DNA of 64,000 nt from Natronospirales bacterium. Its GTDB lineage: Bacteria; Pseudomonadota; Gammaproteobacteria; Natronospirales; REEB76. Shown piece by piece: positions 9,816-17,294 of the stretch. A program made the translations under genes and the position numbers. Position 1 is the first letter of the stretch; the number at the start of each line of letters is the position of its first letter. The notes beneath the pieces are model-generated. The model was not told where the DNA came from, did no database searches, and saw only the letters and a list, made by a program, of their open reading frames with translations. Location of the stretch: NCBI GenBank assembly GCA_021816765.1, contig JAKAXB010000008.1, forward strand, positions 48,438-112,437. Reading direction: 5' to 3'.

Positions 9816-11124
9816 GCCGCCGCCGTCCACGCCGGGACCGGCGCCGGCCCCGGACCGGCGTTGCACCCGGCAAACTACGTTGCTCGCCTGCAGCATCATC
9901 CTGAATCCGCGTCCACCAGTCGGCCAGTTCCTTGTCCACTTCACCGGCTTCGGCACGCAGCACCAGGAAATCATAGGCGGCGCGGAAGCGCGGATGCGCC
10001 AGCAACCGCAGTGGTCGCTTGCCCTCGCGTTGCATAAAGCGTGGCTGCATCTGGTAGATCTCGATCATGGGCGCAGCAAAGCGGCGCGGCAGCGCCACAT
10101 GCGTGATCTGTTCGGCAATGATTTCGTCCGCGGCACGGCGCAGCGCCTCACCCGGAGACATGTCCCGGAACTCCAAAGCGGCCGCCTGCCGGCGCACCGG
10201 CTCCCACAACAGCGCCGCAAACAGGAATGCAGGAGTGACCGATTTGTCCTCGCTCACGCGTGCATCGGTGCTGGCAAGCGCCTTGACGATAAAGGTAAGC
10301 GGAAAACCCAATTCCTCCGCGGCCAAGGCCGCGTCGGCGCGTGGAAACAGCCGGGCGAACAAACCGTAATGACGCAGCCCTTCGAAAGCCTGCAGACCGA
10401 AACCATACAGGAAAAGTTTCAGTATTTCTTCGAACAAGCGTGCCGGTGGAATGTCGCTCAGCAGCGGCGACAGGCGTCTGAGGGGTGATTCCGTATGCGG
10501 GTGGAAGCGGAAACCGAGCTTGGCCGCGAAACGCACCGCACGCAGCATACGCACCGGGTCCTCGCGATAACGGATTTCCGGATCGCCGATGAGCCGCAAC
10601 ACACCCGCGCGCAGGTCGGTGAGGCCGTCCACGTAATCCCGCAGTGAGAAATCGCGGATATCGTAATAAAGCGCGTTGACGGTGAAGTCGCGGCGGAAAG
10701 CATCCTGCTCAAGAGTGCCATAGACATTGTCGCGCAGGATGCGGCCGCCGCCATCGAGCGCAATATCGGCGCCGTTATCCTCGTCATGCACCGGCCCCTG
10801 GGTGGCACGGAAGGTGGCCACTTCGATGATCTCGTCGCTGAAATGCACGTGCGCGAGGCGGAAACGCCGGCCGATAAGCCGGCAGTTGCGGAACAGCTTA
10901 TGCACTTCCTCTGGACGCGCATCGGTGGCAATGTCGAAATCCTTGGGCTCGCGGCCCAAAAGCAAATCTCGCACGCCGCCGCCCACAAGATAGGACTCGT
11001 AGCCCGCACTCTTCAGGCGGTACAGCACCTTGAGGGCATTTTCGGAGATATGAGTCCGCGAGATGTTATGGTCGGCGCGGGAAATGATGCTGGGTGAAAT
11101 GGGGGACGATTCCTGTGTGCTCAC
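9793..11124 (-). CDS. pcnB: Poly(A) polymerase I
   Basis: PcnB adds poly(A) tails that promote RNA decay. About 443 residues from GTG 11124: the nucleotidyltransferase head YLVGGGVRDLLLGREPKDFD (catalytic Asp pair), RLAHVHF, RRDFTVNALYYD, then YREDPVRMLRAVRFAAKL of the neck, and an Arg-rich C-terminal tail (RGRRRSRRGRRR) that distinguishes PcnB from CCA-adding enzymes. The frame is open to 11253, but that would run through the tRNA-Glu gene, so the GTG at 11124 behind GGA is favoured. Confidence 0.94.
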   Translation of the reverse strand: MSTQESSPISPSIISRADHNISRTHISENALKVLYRLKSAGYESYLVGGGVRDLLLGREPKDFDIATDARPEEVHKLFRNCRLIGRRFRLAHVHFSDEIIEVATFRATQGPVHDEDNGADIALDGGGRILRDNVYGTLEQDAFRRDFTVNALYYDIRDFSLRDYVDGLTDLRAGVLRLIGDPEIRYREDPVRMLRAVRFAAKLGFRFHPHTESPLRRLSPLLSDIPPARLFEEILKLFLYGFGLQAFEGLRHYGLFARLFPRADAALAAEELGFPLTFIVKALASTDARVSEDKSVTPAFLFAALLWEPVRRQAAALEFRDMSPGEALRRAADEIIAEQITHVALPRRFAAPMIEIYQMQPRFMQREGKRPLRLLAHPRFRAAYDFLVLRAEAGEVDKELADWWTRIQDDAAGEQRSLPGATPVRGRRRSRRGRRRHETSQPA

Positions 11125-11166
11125 GTACGATCCGTTCCGGGGGTCGCTTCTTCTTTGAGGGCGAAC

Positions 11167-11194
11167 TTGAGCAAATCCGGTGCGTCCGTATAAT
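11167..11194 (+). promoter_or_regulatory. Sigma-70 promoter for tRNA-Glu
   Basis: TTGAGC at 11167-11172 and a perfect TATAAT at 11189-11194 are separated by 16 bp. The predicted start is about 12-14 bases before the tRNA 5' end, typical of a stable-RNA promoter. Confidence 0.7.
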
Positions 11195-11214
11195 ACCACT
11201 CCCTTTACGCCCAA

Positions 11215-11290
11215 GCTCCCTTCGTCTAGAGGCCTAGGACGGAGCCCTCTCAAGGCTTAAACACCGGTTCGAATCCGGTAGGGAGCGCCA
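11215..11290 (+). tRNA. tRNA-Glu (anticodon CUC), CCA encoded
   Basis: The 76-nt cloverleaf has acceptor stem GCTCCCT/AGGGAGC with discriminator G and encoded CCA. The D-arm GTCTAGAGGCCTAGGAC is nearly identical to E. coli tRNA-Glu, and the T-arm contains GGTTCGAATCC. Anticodon stem GAGCC/GGCTT closes the loop CTCTCAA, placing anticodon CTC at 11249-11251, which reads GAG. E. coli uses only the UUC isoacceptor, so this is an extra or alternative glutamate tRNA. It lies between divergent pcnB and the RDD gene. Confidence 0.95.
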
Positions 11291-11309
11291 TCTTGCGGAT
11301 ATCCCCAGC

Positions 11310-11906
11310 ATGAGTGCGCCAGATTCCCCGGAACCCGCGCGTCTGGACGCACACCCCGTATCACTCACGGCGCCCGGATTATTGCGGCGGCTGGCGTCGG
11401 GGTTCTATGACGCACTCATCATGCTGGCTATCTGCATTCTGGCGACATTTCTCATCGTGTCCTTTGCCCACAATACGGGCTTCGACTCCTTTTATGTCCA
11501 CCGTCCGGGCGTGAAGCTGATCTACCAATTGGGGCTGCTGACCCTCGGCTACGCATTCTTCGGCGGTTTCTGGACCCATGGCGGCCAGACCGTCGGCATG
11601 CGTACCTGGAAATTCAGGGTTATCTGCGGGGATGGTGCGGCGCTCGGCTGGTACCGCGCACTGATCCGCTATCTCAGCATGCTGATTCCCTGGCTGCTGC
11701 TGGTACTGGGTCTGGAGTTCCTTATCAATGCCCGCGGTCAGCCGGGACTGGGCGTCAGCGGCATCGTTGCGCTGACGAGCTTCGTGCTGGCTATTGCGGG
11801 TTTCATCTGGCCGGGATTTGACGCGCGCCGGCTTGCCTGGCATGACCGTCTCTCGGGTACGCGCGTGGTGCTGTTGCCGAAAATCAGCCGTCCCGGGCGA
11901 GCGTAG
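11310..11906 (+). CDS. RDD-family integral membrane protein
   Basis: The 198-residue product has the RDD signature: an N-terminal LLRRLASGFYDALIML with the conserved Arg and Asp, and the late HDRLSGTRVV motif. Four hydrophobic segments lie near residues 35-52, 72-92, 125-142 and 148-168. The HGGQTVGMRTWKFRV box between TM2 and TM3 is typical of the family. Function is unknown, with a transport role suspected. It starts 19 bp after the tRNA-Glu gene and may share its promoter. Confidence 0.85.
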   Translation: MSAPDSPEPARLDAHPVSLTAPGLLRRLASGFYDALIMLAICILATFLIVSFAHNTGFDSFYVHRPGVKLIYQLGLLTLGYAFFGGFWTHGGQTVGMRTWKFRVICGDGAALGWYRALIRYLSMLIPWLLLVLGLEFLINARGQPGLGVSGIVALTSFVLAIAGFIWPGFDARRLAWHDRLSGTRVVLLPKISRPGRA

Positions 11907-12097
11907 TCACGCGGCATTAAAAATGTGCAGCACACCACTGATGGTGCAAAAATCACGGGGCGCGGGGTACTTTTCACGCGTATACTCAATACTGGGCCGA
12001 ACCGATACGGGCTCGCCATTTTGCCTGGTTACGCTCTGGCCGTCCATGCGCGGCTGTTGAGCGCAGACCTCGATGTGTCTATCAGGAGGAACAATCC

Positions 12098-12508
12098 ATG
12101 AATCAACGCAGTTTGTCCATCATTGCCGTCGCTGTTCTTATGCTACTGGCCGCACCCCTGAGTCTCGCCGCAGGCAATGCGAATAAAGAGATCGCCACCG
12201 CCACGGCACATGCGCAAATGGCTGCCGTTGCACCGAACACAGCCACGGCGGTTATGCATTTTCATCACGTGATCAACTGCCTGGTGGGTCCGAAGGGCAA
12301 AGGATTCGACGCACATGCGGGCGATCCCTGCAAGGGCATGGGGAACGGCGCGCTGCACGATCTCGGCCATGCGCCTGCGGTGCATGCCAGGCTGGAGCGG
12401 GCACTTGTCTTGTCGGAGCGAGCTCTGCACGCCGGCAACATCAAGACGGCCCGGCACGATGCCGCGCGTATCGCTCAGGTTCTGAAAACCGCGAGCTCAA
12501 TCAAGTAG
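12098..12508 (+). CDS. Small exported His/Cys-containing protein of unknown function
   Basis: 136 residues with a clear Sec signal peptide (hydrophobic run about 8-24, cleavage after LSLAAG). The mature part contains MHFHHVINCLVGPKG and a GDPCKGMGNGALHD segment with two Cys and several His, then an Ala-rich helical C-terminus. These residues suggest metal or redox binding, but no family is recognised. The start is well supported by AGGAGGA eight bases upstream of the ATG. It is followed by a strong terminator hairpin, so it appears monocistronic. Confidence 0.75.
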   Translation: MNQRSLSIIAVAVLMLLAAPLSLAAGNANKEIATATAHAQMAAVAPNTATAVMHFHHVINCLVGPKGKGFDAHAGDPCKGMGNGALHDLGHAPAVHARLERALVLSERALHAGNIKTARHDAARIAQVLKTASSIK

Positions 12509-12529
12509 AGAGTCACCGATTGTACTGAC

Positions 12530-12570
12530 GCAAGCAGCGGAGACACGTCCGTGTCTCCGCTGCTTGCTTT
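12530..12570 (+). terminator. Rho-independent terminator, probably bidirectional
   Basis: A perfect 17-bp stem spans 12530-12546 and 12551-12567 (gcaagcagcggagacac and its complement) around the loop gtcc, followed by ttt. It sits between the convergent small exported gene and lptG and can serve both. Confidence 0.8.
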
Positions 12571-12605
12571 GCCGGTGCCCTGCTGCATCTTCCCGATGGG
12601 GATGA

Positions 12606-13667
12606 TCAGCGGATACGGCTCACCGCAACGCCGCTGATAACGGCCAACAGCACCGTGGGAAACCAGGCCGTGAATACCGGATTCAGGCCAAATACCACGC
12701 CGCTCTCCACAAAAATGCTGTTGAATACGTAAAAGCCGATGCCGATCAGCATGCCGGTCACGAGCCTCTGGCCGGTGCTGGCAGAACGCAGCGGGCCAAA
12801 TACGAATGGCAGCGCCAGCAATATCATCGCCAGCAGCGACAACGGCTCCGCCACCCGTCCCCATAACGCCGCAATGAAACGGTCTGCGTTCAGTCCGTTG
12901 GCCTGCAGGTAATGCACGTACACATACAGGCCGCGGGCCGAGAGGCTGTCGGTATTCACGGTAAGCAGGCCGAGCAGCGCGGGACTCAGAAAGGTGCGCC
13001 ATTTGCCGCTTGGTACGCTGCGCACGCTGGCTCCCTGCGGCGCGAACCGCGTCTCGCGCAGCCCCTCCAGGCGCCACTGACTGTGACTGAATACCGCGGC
13101 TTGCGCCTGCGTCACGCTACGCAGCTGATGTTCATCATTTACCCGGTAAATATAGATTCCCTGGGCAGCGTTGCGTGCGCCGATCTGCTTGACGTTGACA
13201 AACAGCGGACCGTCCTTGGCCCAGACCCCGCCGAGCAGGGCGTCGGGATCGTAGCCGGTGAGTTCGGCGCGGTGTACATCGGCATAGTGCTGGGCGGGCG
13301 GCGCGATGAACTCTCCCAACGCCACACATAACGTCAGCAGCACCAGACCGCCGGCTATGGCGGAAAGACCGAGGCGCGCCACCGACAGGCCGGCCGTACG
13401 CATCACCATGAGCTCGTTGTGTGCAGCAAGATCGCCGAGGCCCAGCATGGTGCCCAGCAGCACCGCCACCGGGAACACCGCGTAGGCCTGCCCCGGCACA
13501 TACAGCAGCGTGTACAGTCCCGCATCCACTACCGTGTAATGTCCCTTGCCGACGCTGCCAATTTCGCCCACGAACGTCACCAGACTGGCGATGGCGGTGA
13601 GCACCAGCAGCACCAGCAGCGTGTCCTGGATCACCTGCCGTGCCAGATGGCGGTCCAGCAGGCTCAT
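12606..13667 (-). CDS. lptG: LPS export ABC transporter permease LptG
   Basis: LptG with LptF and LptB2 extracts lipopolysaccharide from the inner membrane and delivers it to LptC/LptA. The 353-residue product has three N-terminal membrane segments after MSLLDRHLARQVIQDTLL, the conserved LGDLAAHNELMVMRTAGLS coupling helix, a periplasmic beta-jellyroll (about 130-260), and three C-terminal segments. ATG 13667 overlaps the lptF stop by four bases, so the pair is translationally coupled. Confidence 0.95.
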   Translation of the reverse strand: MSLLDRHLARQVIQDTLLVLLVLTAIASLVTFVGEIGSVGKGHYTVVDAGLYTLLYVPGQAYAVFPVAVLLGTMLGLGDLAAHNELMVMRTAGLSVARLGLSAIAGGLVLLTLCVALGEFIAPPAQHYADVHRAELTGYDPDALLGGVWAKDGPLFVNVKQIGARNAAQGIYIYRVNDEHQLRSVTQAQAAVFSHSQWRLEGLRETRFAPQGASVRSVPSGKWRTFLSPALLGLLTVNTDSLSARGLYVYVHYLQANGLNADRFIAALWGRVAEPLSLLAMILLALPFVFGPLRSASTGQRLVTGMLIGIGFYVFNSIFVESGVVFGLNPVFTAWFPTVLLAVISGVAVSRIR

Positions 13668-14773
13668 GTCGGCGCTCTCCCGCTGCGCATCTGCAAGCCG
13701 CGCGGCCGATACTGCCGCCAGAGCATGACCAGGGCCGCAGCCAGCAGCAATCCGTGTACCCACCAGATGCCGATGCTTTCAGGAGTCACACCACGCTGCA
13801 GCCACACCTGCGCCACACCCACCAGGTTGGAGTAGATCACGTAGGCCAAAATACCGGCGAACAGTCGTCCGTAGCGTCCCTCGCGCGGGGCGGTGCGCGC
13901 CAACGGTACCGCAAGAAAGGTGAGCAGCAGCGCCGAGATGGGAACCGACAGGCGCCACTGCAGTTCCGACTGGGCAGCGGGATTTTCCAGGTGCAACAGC
14001 TCGCCGGTGGGATAGACCTCGTAGCCCCCGCCTGCACTCGGCGTAGACGGTTTGATCCGGATGCCGTGTTCGGCGAACTGCACGATACGGAAATCCGCCT
14101 CGCCGGGTGTACCTTCATAGCGGTAGCCATTCTTCAGGATAAACATGCCGGCACCCGTGACAGCATTGATACGGCGCTCGCCGGTGACGGCGGTGACGAT
14201 ATCCAGTCGCCGGGAACCCCGCGCCGCACCCTGCAGGAACACATCGTGCAGCATGCGGCCGCCGCCGCTCACGCGCTCCGCATACAGTACGCCGCGTCCG
14301 TCCTGGTCCACCTTGAAACTGCCGGACTCGAAACTCCCCACCTGCGCACTGTGGCGGGCGGTGCTCTTGATGAGGTGGGTCATGCGTGCCGCCCAGGGGG
14401 CTAGCTGCAATGACAACAGTGCCAAGACTGCCGCCAGCAGCAAGGCGATCAGCATGAAGGGACGGTACACCTGCATCGGCCCCACGCCGCAGGCCATGAG
14501 CGTGGTCATCTCGCTGTCGCGGTATAGCCGGCCCAGGGCCAGCAGCACCGCCAGGAACAAGCCCACCGGTATCACCACGATGAAATAATTGACCGAGGCC
14601 AGACCGAACAGTGCGAACACCGTGTCACGCGGCAGCCGCCCGGCTGCCGCATCGCCCAGCAGCAGCGCGAAGCGGTTGCTCATAAGGATCAGCATGAGCA
14701 CACCGGTCACCGCCAGCCAAGTGAGCAGGGTCTCGCGGGCCAGGTAGCGGTCAACAATACGTGTCAATGTCAC
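13664..14773 (-). CDS. lptF: LPS export ABC transporter permease LptF
   Basis: 369 residues, partner of LptG. The N-terminus has RYLARETLLTWLAVTGVL, then VVIPVGLFLAVLLALGRLYRDSEMTTLMACG (coupling helix), a jellyroll from about residue 130, and LNWR-like LQWRLSVPISALLL before the C-terminal segments. The start is GTG at 14773 with a GGGGG run just ahead; TTG 14767 is an alternative. The gene is divergent from pepA, the arrangement usual in gammaproteobacteria. Confidence 0.95.
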   Translation of the reverse strand: MTLTRIVDRYLARETLLTWLAVTGVLMLILMSNRFALLLGDAAAGRLPRDTVFALFGLASVNYFIVVIPVGLFLAVLLALGRLYRDSEMTTLMACGVGPMQVYRPFMLIALLLAAVLALLSLQLAPWAARMTHLIKSTARHSAQVGSFESGSFKVDQDGRGVLYAERVSGGGRMLHDVFLQGAARGSRRLDIVTAVTGERRINAVTGAGMFILKNGYRYEGTPGEADFRIVQFAEHGIRIKPSTPSAGGGYEVYPTGELLHLENPAAQSELQWRLSVPISALLLTFLAVPLARTAPREGRYGRLFAGILAYVIYSNLVGVAQVWLQRGVTPESIGIWWVHGLLLAAALVMLWRQYRPRGLQMRSGRAPT

Positions 14774-14916
14774 CCCCGGCTGATTTCAGCACCCGGCATG
14801 ATGCGTTAAACTAGCGCCCGTTTTCTTTCCCGCCGCGTGGACGGGAAACCTGTACCGGCGCTAATCATACGCCAGCCAGCCCATAATCCTGATGACCCCT
14901 GAGGGGGGAGGCATGC

Positions 14917-16401
14917 ATGCAATTCTCGGTAAAGACAGGCGATCCCACCCAGCTGCGCTGTGCCTGCCTGCTGGTAGGTGTGTTCGACGGCGGCAAACTC
15001 GCACCGCCTACCAATGCTCTTGACAGGGCCAGCGGCGGCTATCTCGCCAAAATCATCCGGGGTGGCGCACTGGAAGGCCGCAACGGACAGACGCTGCTGC
15101 TGTTCCAGGTGCCCGGTCTCGTCGCCGAACGCGTGCTGCTGGTAGGACTGGGCGCGGAAAAGGATTTCAACCTGCGCGCCTACCGCAAGTCCGCGTATAA
15201 AGCGGTGCGTGCGCTCAATGACAGCGGCGTCAAAGAAGCGGCGAGCACCCTCACCTTGCTCGTGGCACGTGGCACCGATGCCTACCAGCGTGCCCGGCAT
15301 GCGGTGGAGGCCGCCGAAGATGCCAGCTACCGCTTCGATGCATGCAAGAGCAAGCAGGAAAATCACAAACCGACGCTGCAAAAACTCATGCTGCTGGTGG
15401 CGAACCGCGAAGATATGCGTGCGGCGGAACGCGGCATGCGCGATGGCGCCGCTATTGCAGCCGGCGTGGGGCTGGCGAAAGACCTGGGTAACCTGCCGCC
15501 CAATATCTGCACGCCCGCCTATCTGGCCAACGCCGCACACAAGCTGGGCAAGGGCGGCAAGCTGAAAGTCACGGTGCTGGAAGCGGCGCAGATGAAGAAA
15601 CTCGGCATGGGCGCCTTGTTGGCCGTGTCACGCGGCAGCCGCCAACCGCCGAAACTCATCATCATGGAATACCGCGGCGGCGCCAGGAATGTGAAACCGC
15701 AGGTGCTGGTGGGCAAGGGTATCACCTTCGATTCCGGCGGCATCTCCATCAAGCCATCGGCGGCCATGGACGAAATGAAGTTTGACATGTGCGGCGCAGC
15801 CAGCGTATTCGGCACCCTCAAAACCGTGATGCAGATGGGACTCAAAATCAATCTGGTGGGTGTAGTGCCGAGCTCGGAGAACCTGCCGGACGGCAATGCC
15901 GTCAAACCGGCGGATATCGTGAAAACCATGTCGGGGCAGACGGTTGAAATCCTGAATACCGATGCCGAAGGCCGGCTCGTCCTCTGCGACGCACTCACCT
16001 ACGCACAGCGTTTCAAACCCGCCGCCATCGTGGACATGGCCACGCTTACCGGTGCCTGCGTAATCGCGCTGGGCAATGTGGTATCCGGCCTGCTCGGCAA
16101 TGATGACAGTCTGGTGAAGGAATTATGGAATGCCGGTGAGAAAGCCGACGACCGTGCCTGGCAACTCCCGTTGTATGAAGACTATCAGGACGGTTTGAAG
16201 AGCAACTTCGCGGATTTCGCCAACGTGGCGGGACGCGAGGGCGGAGCCATTACCGCTGCGTGCTATTTGTCGCGGTTCACCAAAGATATGCGCTGGGCGC
16301 ATCTGGACATCGCCGGCACCGCCTGGAAGAGCGGCACCGAGAAGGGCGCCACCGGCCGACCTGTGCCTTTGCTGGTGCAGTACTTGCTTGATCGCGCCTA
16401 G
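14917..16401 (+). CDS. pepA: Leucyl aminopeptidase (M17), PepA
   Basis: This cytosolic two-metal aminopeptidase trims peptides from the N-terminus; in E. coli PepA is also an accessory DNA-binding protein. The 494-residue product has the metal-binding VGKGITFDSGGISIKPS, MKFDMCGAASV and the signature NTDAEGRLVL. ATG 14917 has a strong GGGGGAGG ribosome site. It is the first gene of a rightward run pepA-holC-hypothetical-valS. Confidence 0.97.
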   Translation: MQFSVKTGDPTQLRCACLLVGVFDGGKLAPPTNALDRASGGYLAKIIRGGALEGRNGQTLLLFQVPGLVAERVLLVGLGAEKDFNLRAYRKSAYKAVRALNDSGVKEAASTLTLLVARGTDAYQRARHAVEAAEDASYRFDACKSKQENHKPTLQKLMLLVANREDMRAAERGMRDGAAIAAGVGLAKDLGNLPPNICTPAYLANAAHKLGKGGKLKVTVLEAAQMKKLGMGALLAVSRGSRQPPKLIIMEYRGGARNVKPQVLVGKGITFDSGGISIKPSAAMDEMKFDMCGAASVFGTLKTVMQMGLKINLVGVVPSSENLPDGNAVKPADIVKTMSGQTVEILNTDAEGRLVLCDALTYAQRFKPAAIVDMATLTGACVIALGNVVSGLLGNDDSLVKELWNAGEKADDRAWQLPLYEDYQDGLKSNFADFANVAGREGGAITAACYLSRFTKDMRWAHLDIAGTAWKSGTEKGATGRPVPLLVQYLLDRA

Positions 16402-16454
16402 CTGCTCAGGCACTCATGATCTGCTCTCCCCCGCGACGGGAGTGAGGAGGGGAA

Positions 16455-16874
16455 GTGACCCAGGTTGATTTCTACGTCCTCCCCGACGCCGCACCCCGTG
16501 ACCGTGCGCTGTTCGCCTGCAAATTGACGGAAAAAGCTTTCAGCCTGGGCCACCGCATTTTCGTTCATCTGTCTTCCGAAGATGAGGCGCGGGACCTGGA
16601 TGAACTCATGTGGACCTTCCGTGACCGCAGCTTCCTGCCTCACGGTCTCGCCGCCGAAAATACACGCATACCGGTGTGCATCGGTTTTGGCCAGGAACCC
16701 GGGGAGGAATTCCACCTGCTCATCAACCTGTCGTCGGAGGTGCCGCGCTTCTTCAGCCGCTTCGAGCGGGTGGCGGAAGTGGTGAACGCCGATGCCGGGA
16801 TACGAGAGCACGGCCGGCAGCGCTTCCGCTTCTATAAGGATCGGGGCTATCCTCTGGAAACCCACAAACTCTGA
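16455..16874 (+). CDS. holC: DNA polymerase III chi subunit
   Basis: HolC bridges the clamp loader to SSB. The 139-residue product shows the family pattern VDFYVLPDAAPRDRALFACKL with its N-terminal beta strand, then DELMWTFRDRSFLPHGL and PVCIGF. The start is GTG 16455, with GAGGAGGGG immediately before. Holding the slot between pepA and valS is standard. A short inverted repeat (ctccc...gggag, near 16424-16440) separates it from pepA. Confidence 0.93.
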   Translation: MTQVDFYVLPDAAPRDRALFACKLTEKAFSLGHRIFVHLSSEDEARDLDELMWTFRDRSFLPHGLAAENTRIPVCIGFGQEPGEEFHLLINLSSEVPRFFSRFERVAEVVNADAGIREHGRQRFRFYKDRGYPLETHKL

Positions 16875-16882
16875 ACGCACGC

Positions 16883-17212
16883 ATGCCGCCTATCCACCCC
16901 TTCGATACGCCCCCGGCGCCGGATATTCCGGTACTGGAAGACGTGGTGATGCCCGGTGACGGGAATCCCGTGCCCCCCAAACCTGCGGCGGCGGTTTCCG
17001 CACCGGAGAAACCCGCGGCCGCCGCCATCCCCCAGGAGGACATGCTCAGCGACATGCTCACAGAGCGTATCGCTGCCCTCACCGACCGTATGCTCCGCGA
17101 TGCTTCCCTGGAAATTCAAGCCCTGTTGATGGACAAGGTATGGGAGAAGCTGCGGGCCGAAATCCCCGCCATTGTGGCCGCCGCACTCAGGGAAAACGGC
17201 CACGGCAGCTAA
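16883..17212 (+). CDS. Small Pro/Ala-rich hypothetical protein between holC and valS
   Basis: 109 residues. The first half is a disordered Pro/Ala-rich linker (about 1-50). The second half is a predicted amphipathic helix (about 50-105) with DMLSDMLTERIAALTDRML and VWEKLRAEIPAIVAAAL, which resembles the short DUF2486-type proteins found beside holC. No catalytic motif is seen. It starts eight bases after holC, so it is co-transcribed, and the conserved neighbourhood supports it being real. Confidence 0.7.
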   Translation: MPPIHPFDTPPAPDIPVLEDVVMPGDGNPVPPKPAAAVSAPEKPAAAAIPQEDMLSDMLTERIAALTDRMLRDASLEIQALLMDKVWEKLRAEIPAIVAAALRENGHGS

Positions 17213-17294
17213 TCCCGGTCCTGTCTGAAACCCGCTGCTATAATCCCCGCTCGCCTCGTCCGCGAGGTGAGCGCTATCGTCACACATAAGAATT

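Noticed and set aside
11125..11253. Extended N-terminus of PcnB
   Set aside because: It would read through the tRNA-Glu gene and its promoter on the opposite strand; GTG 11124 matches the usual length.
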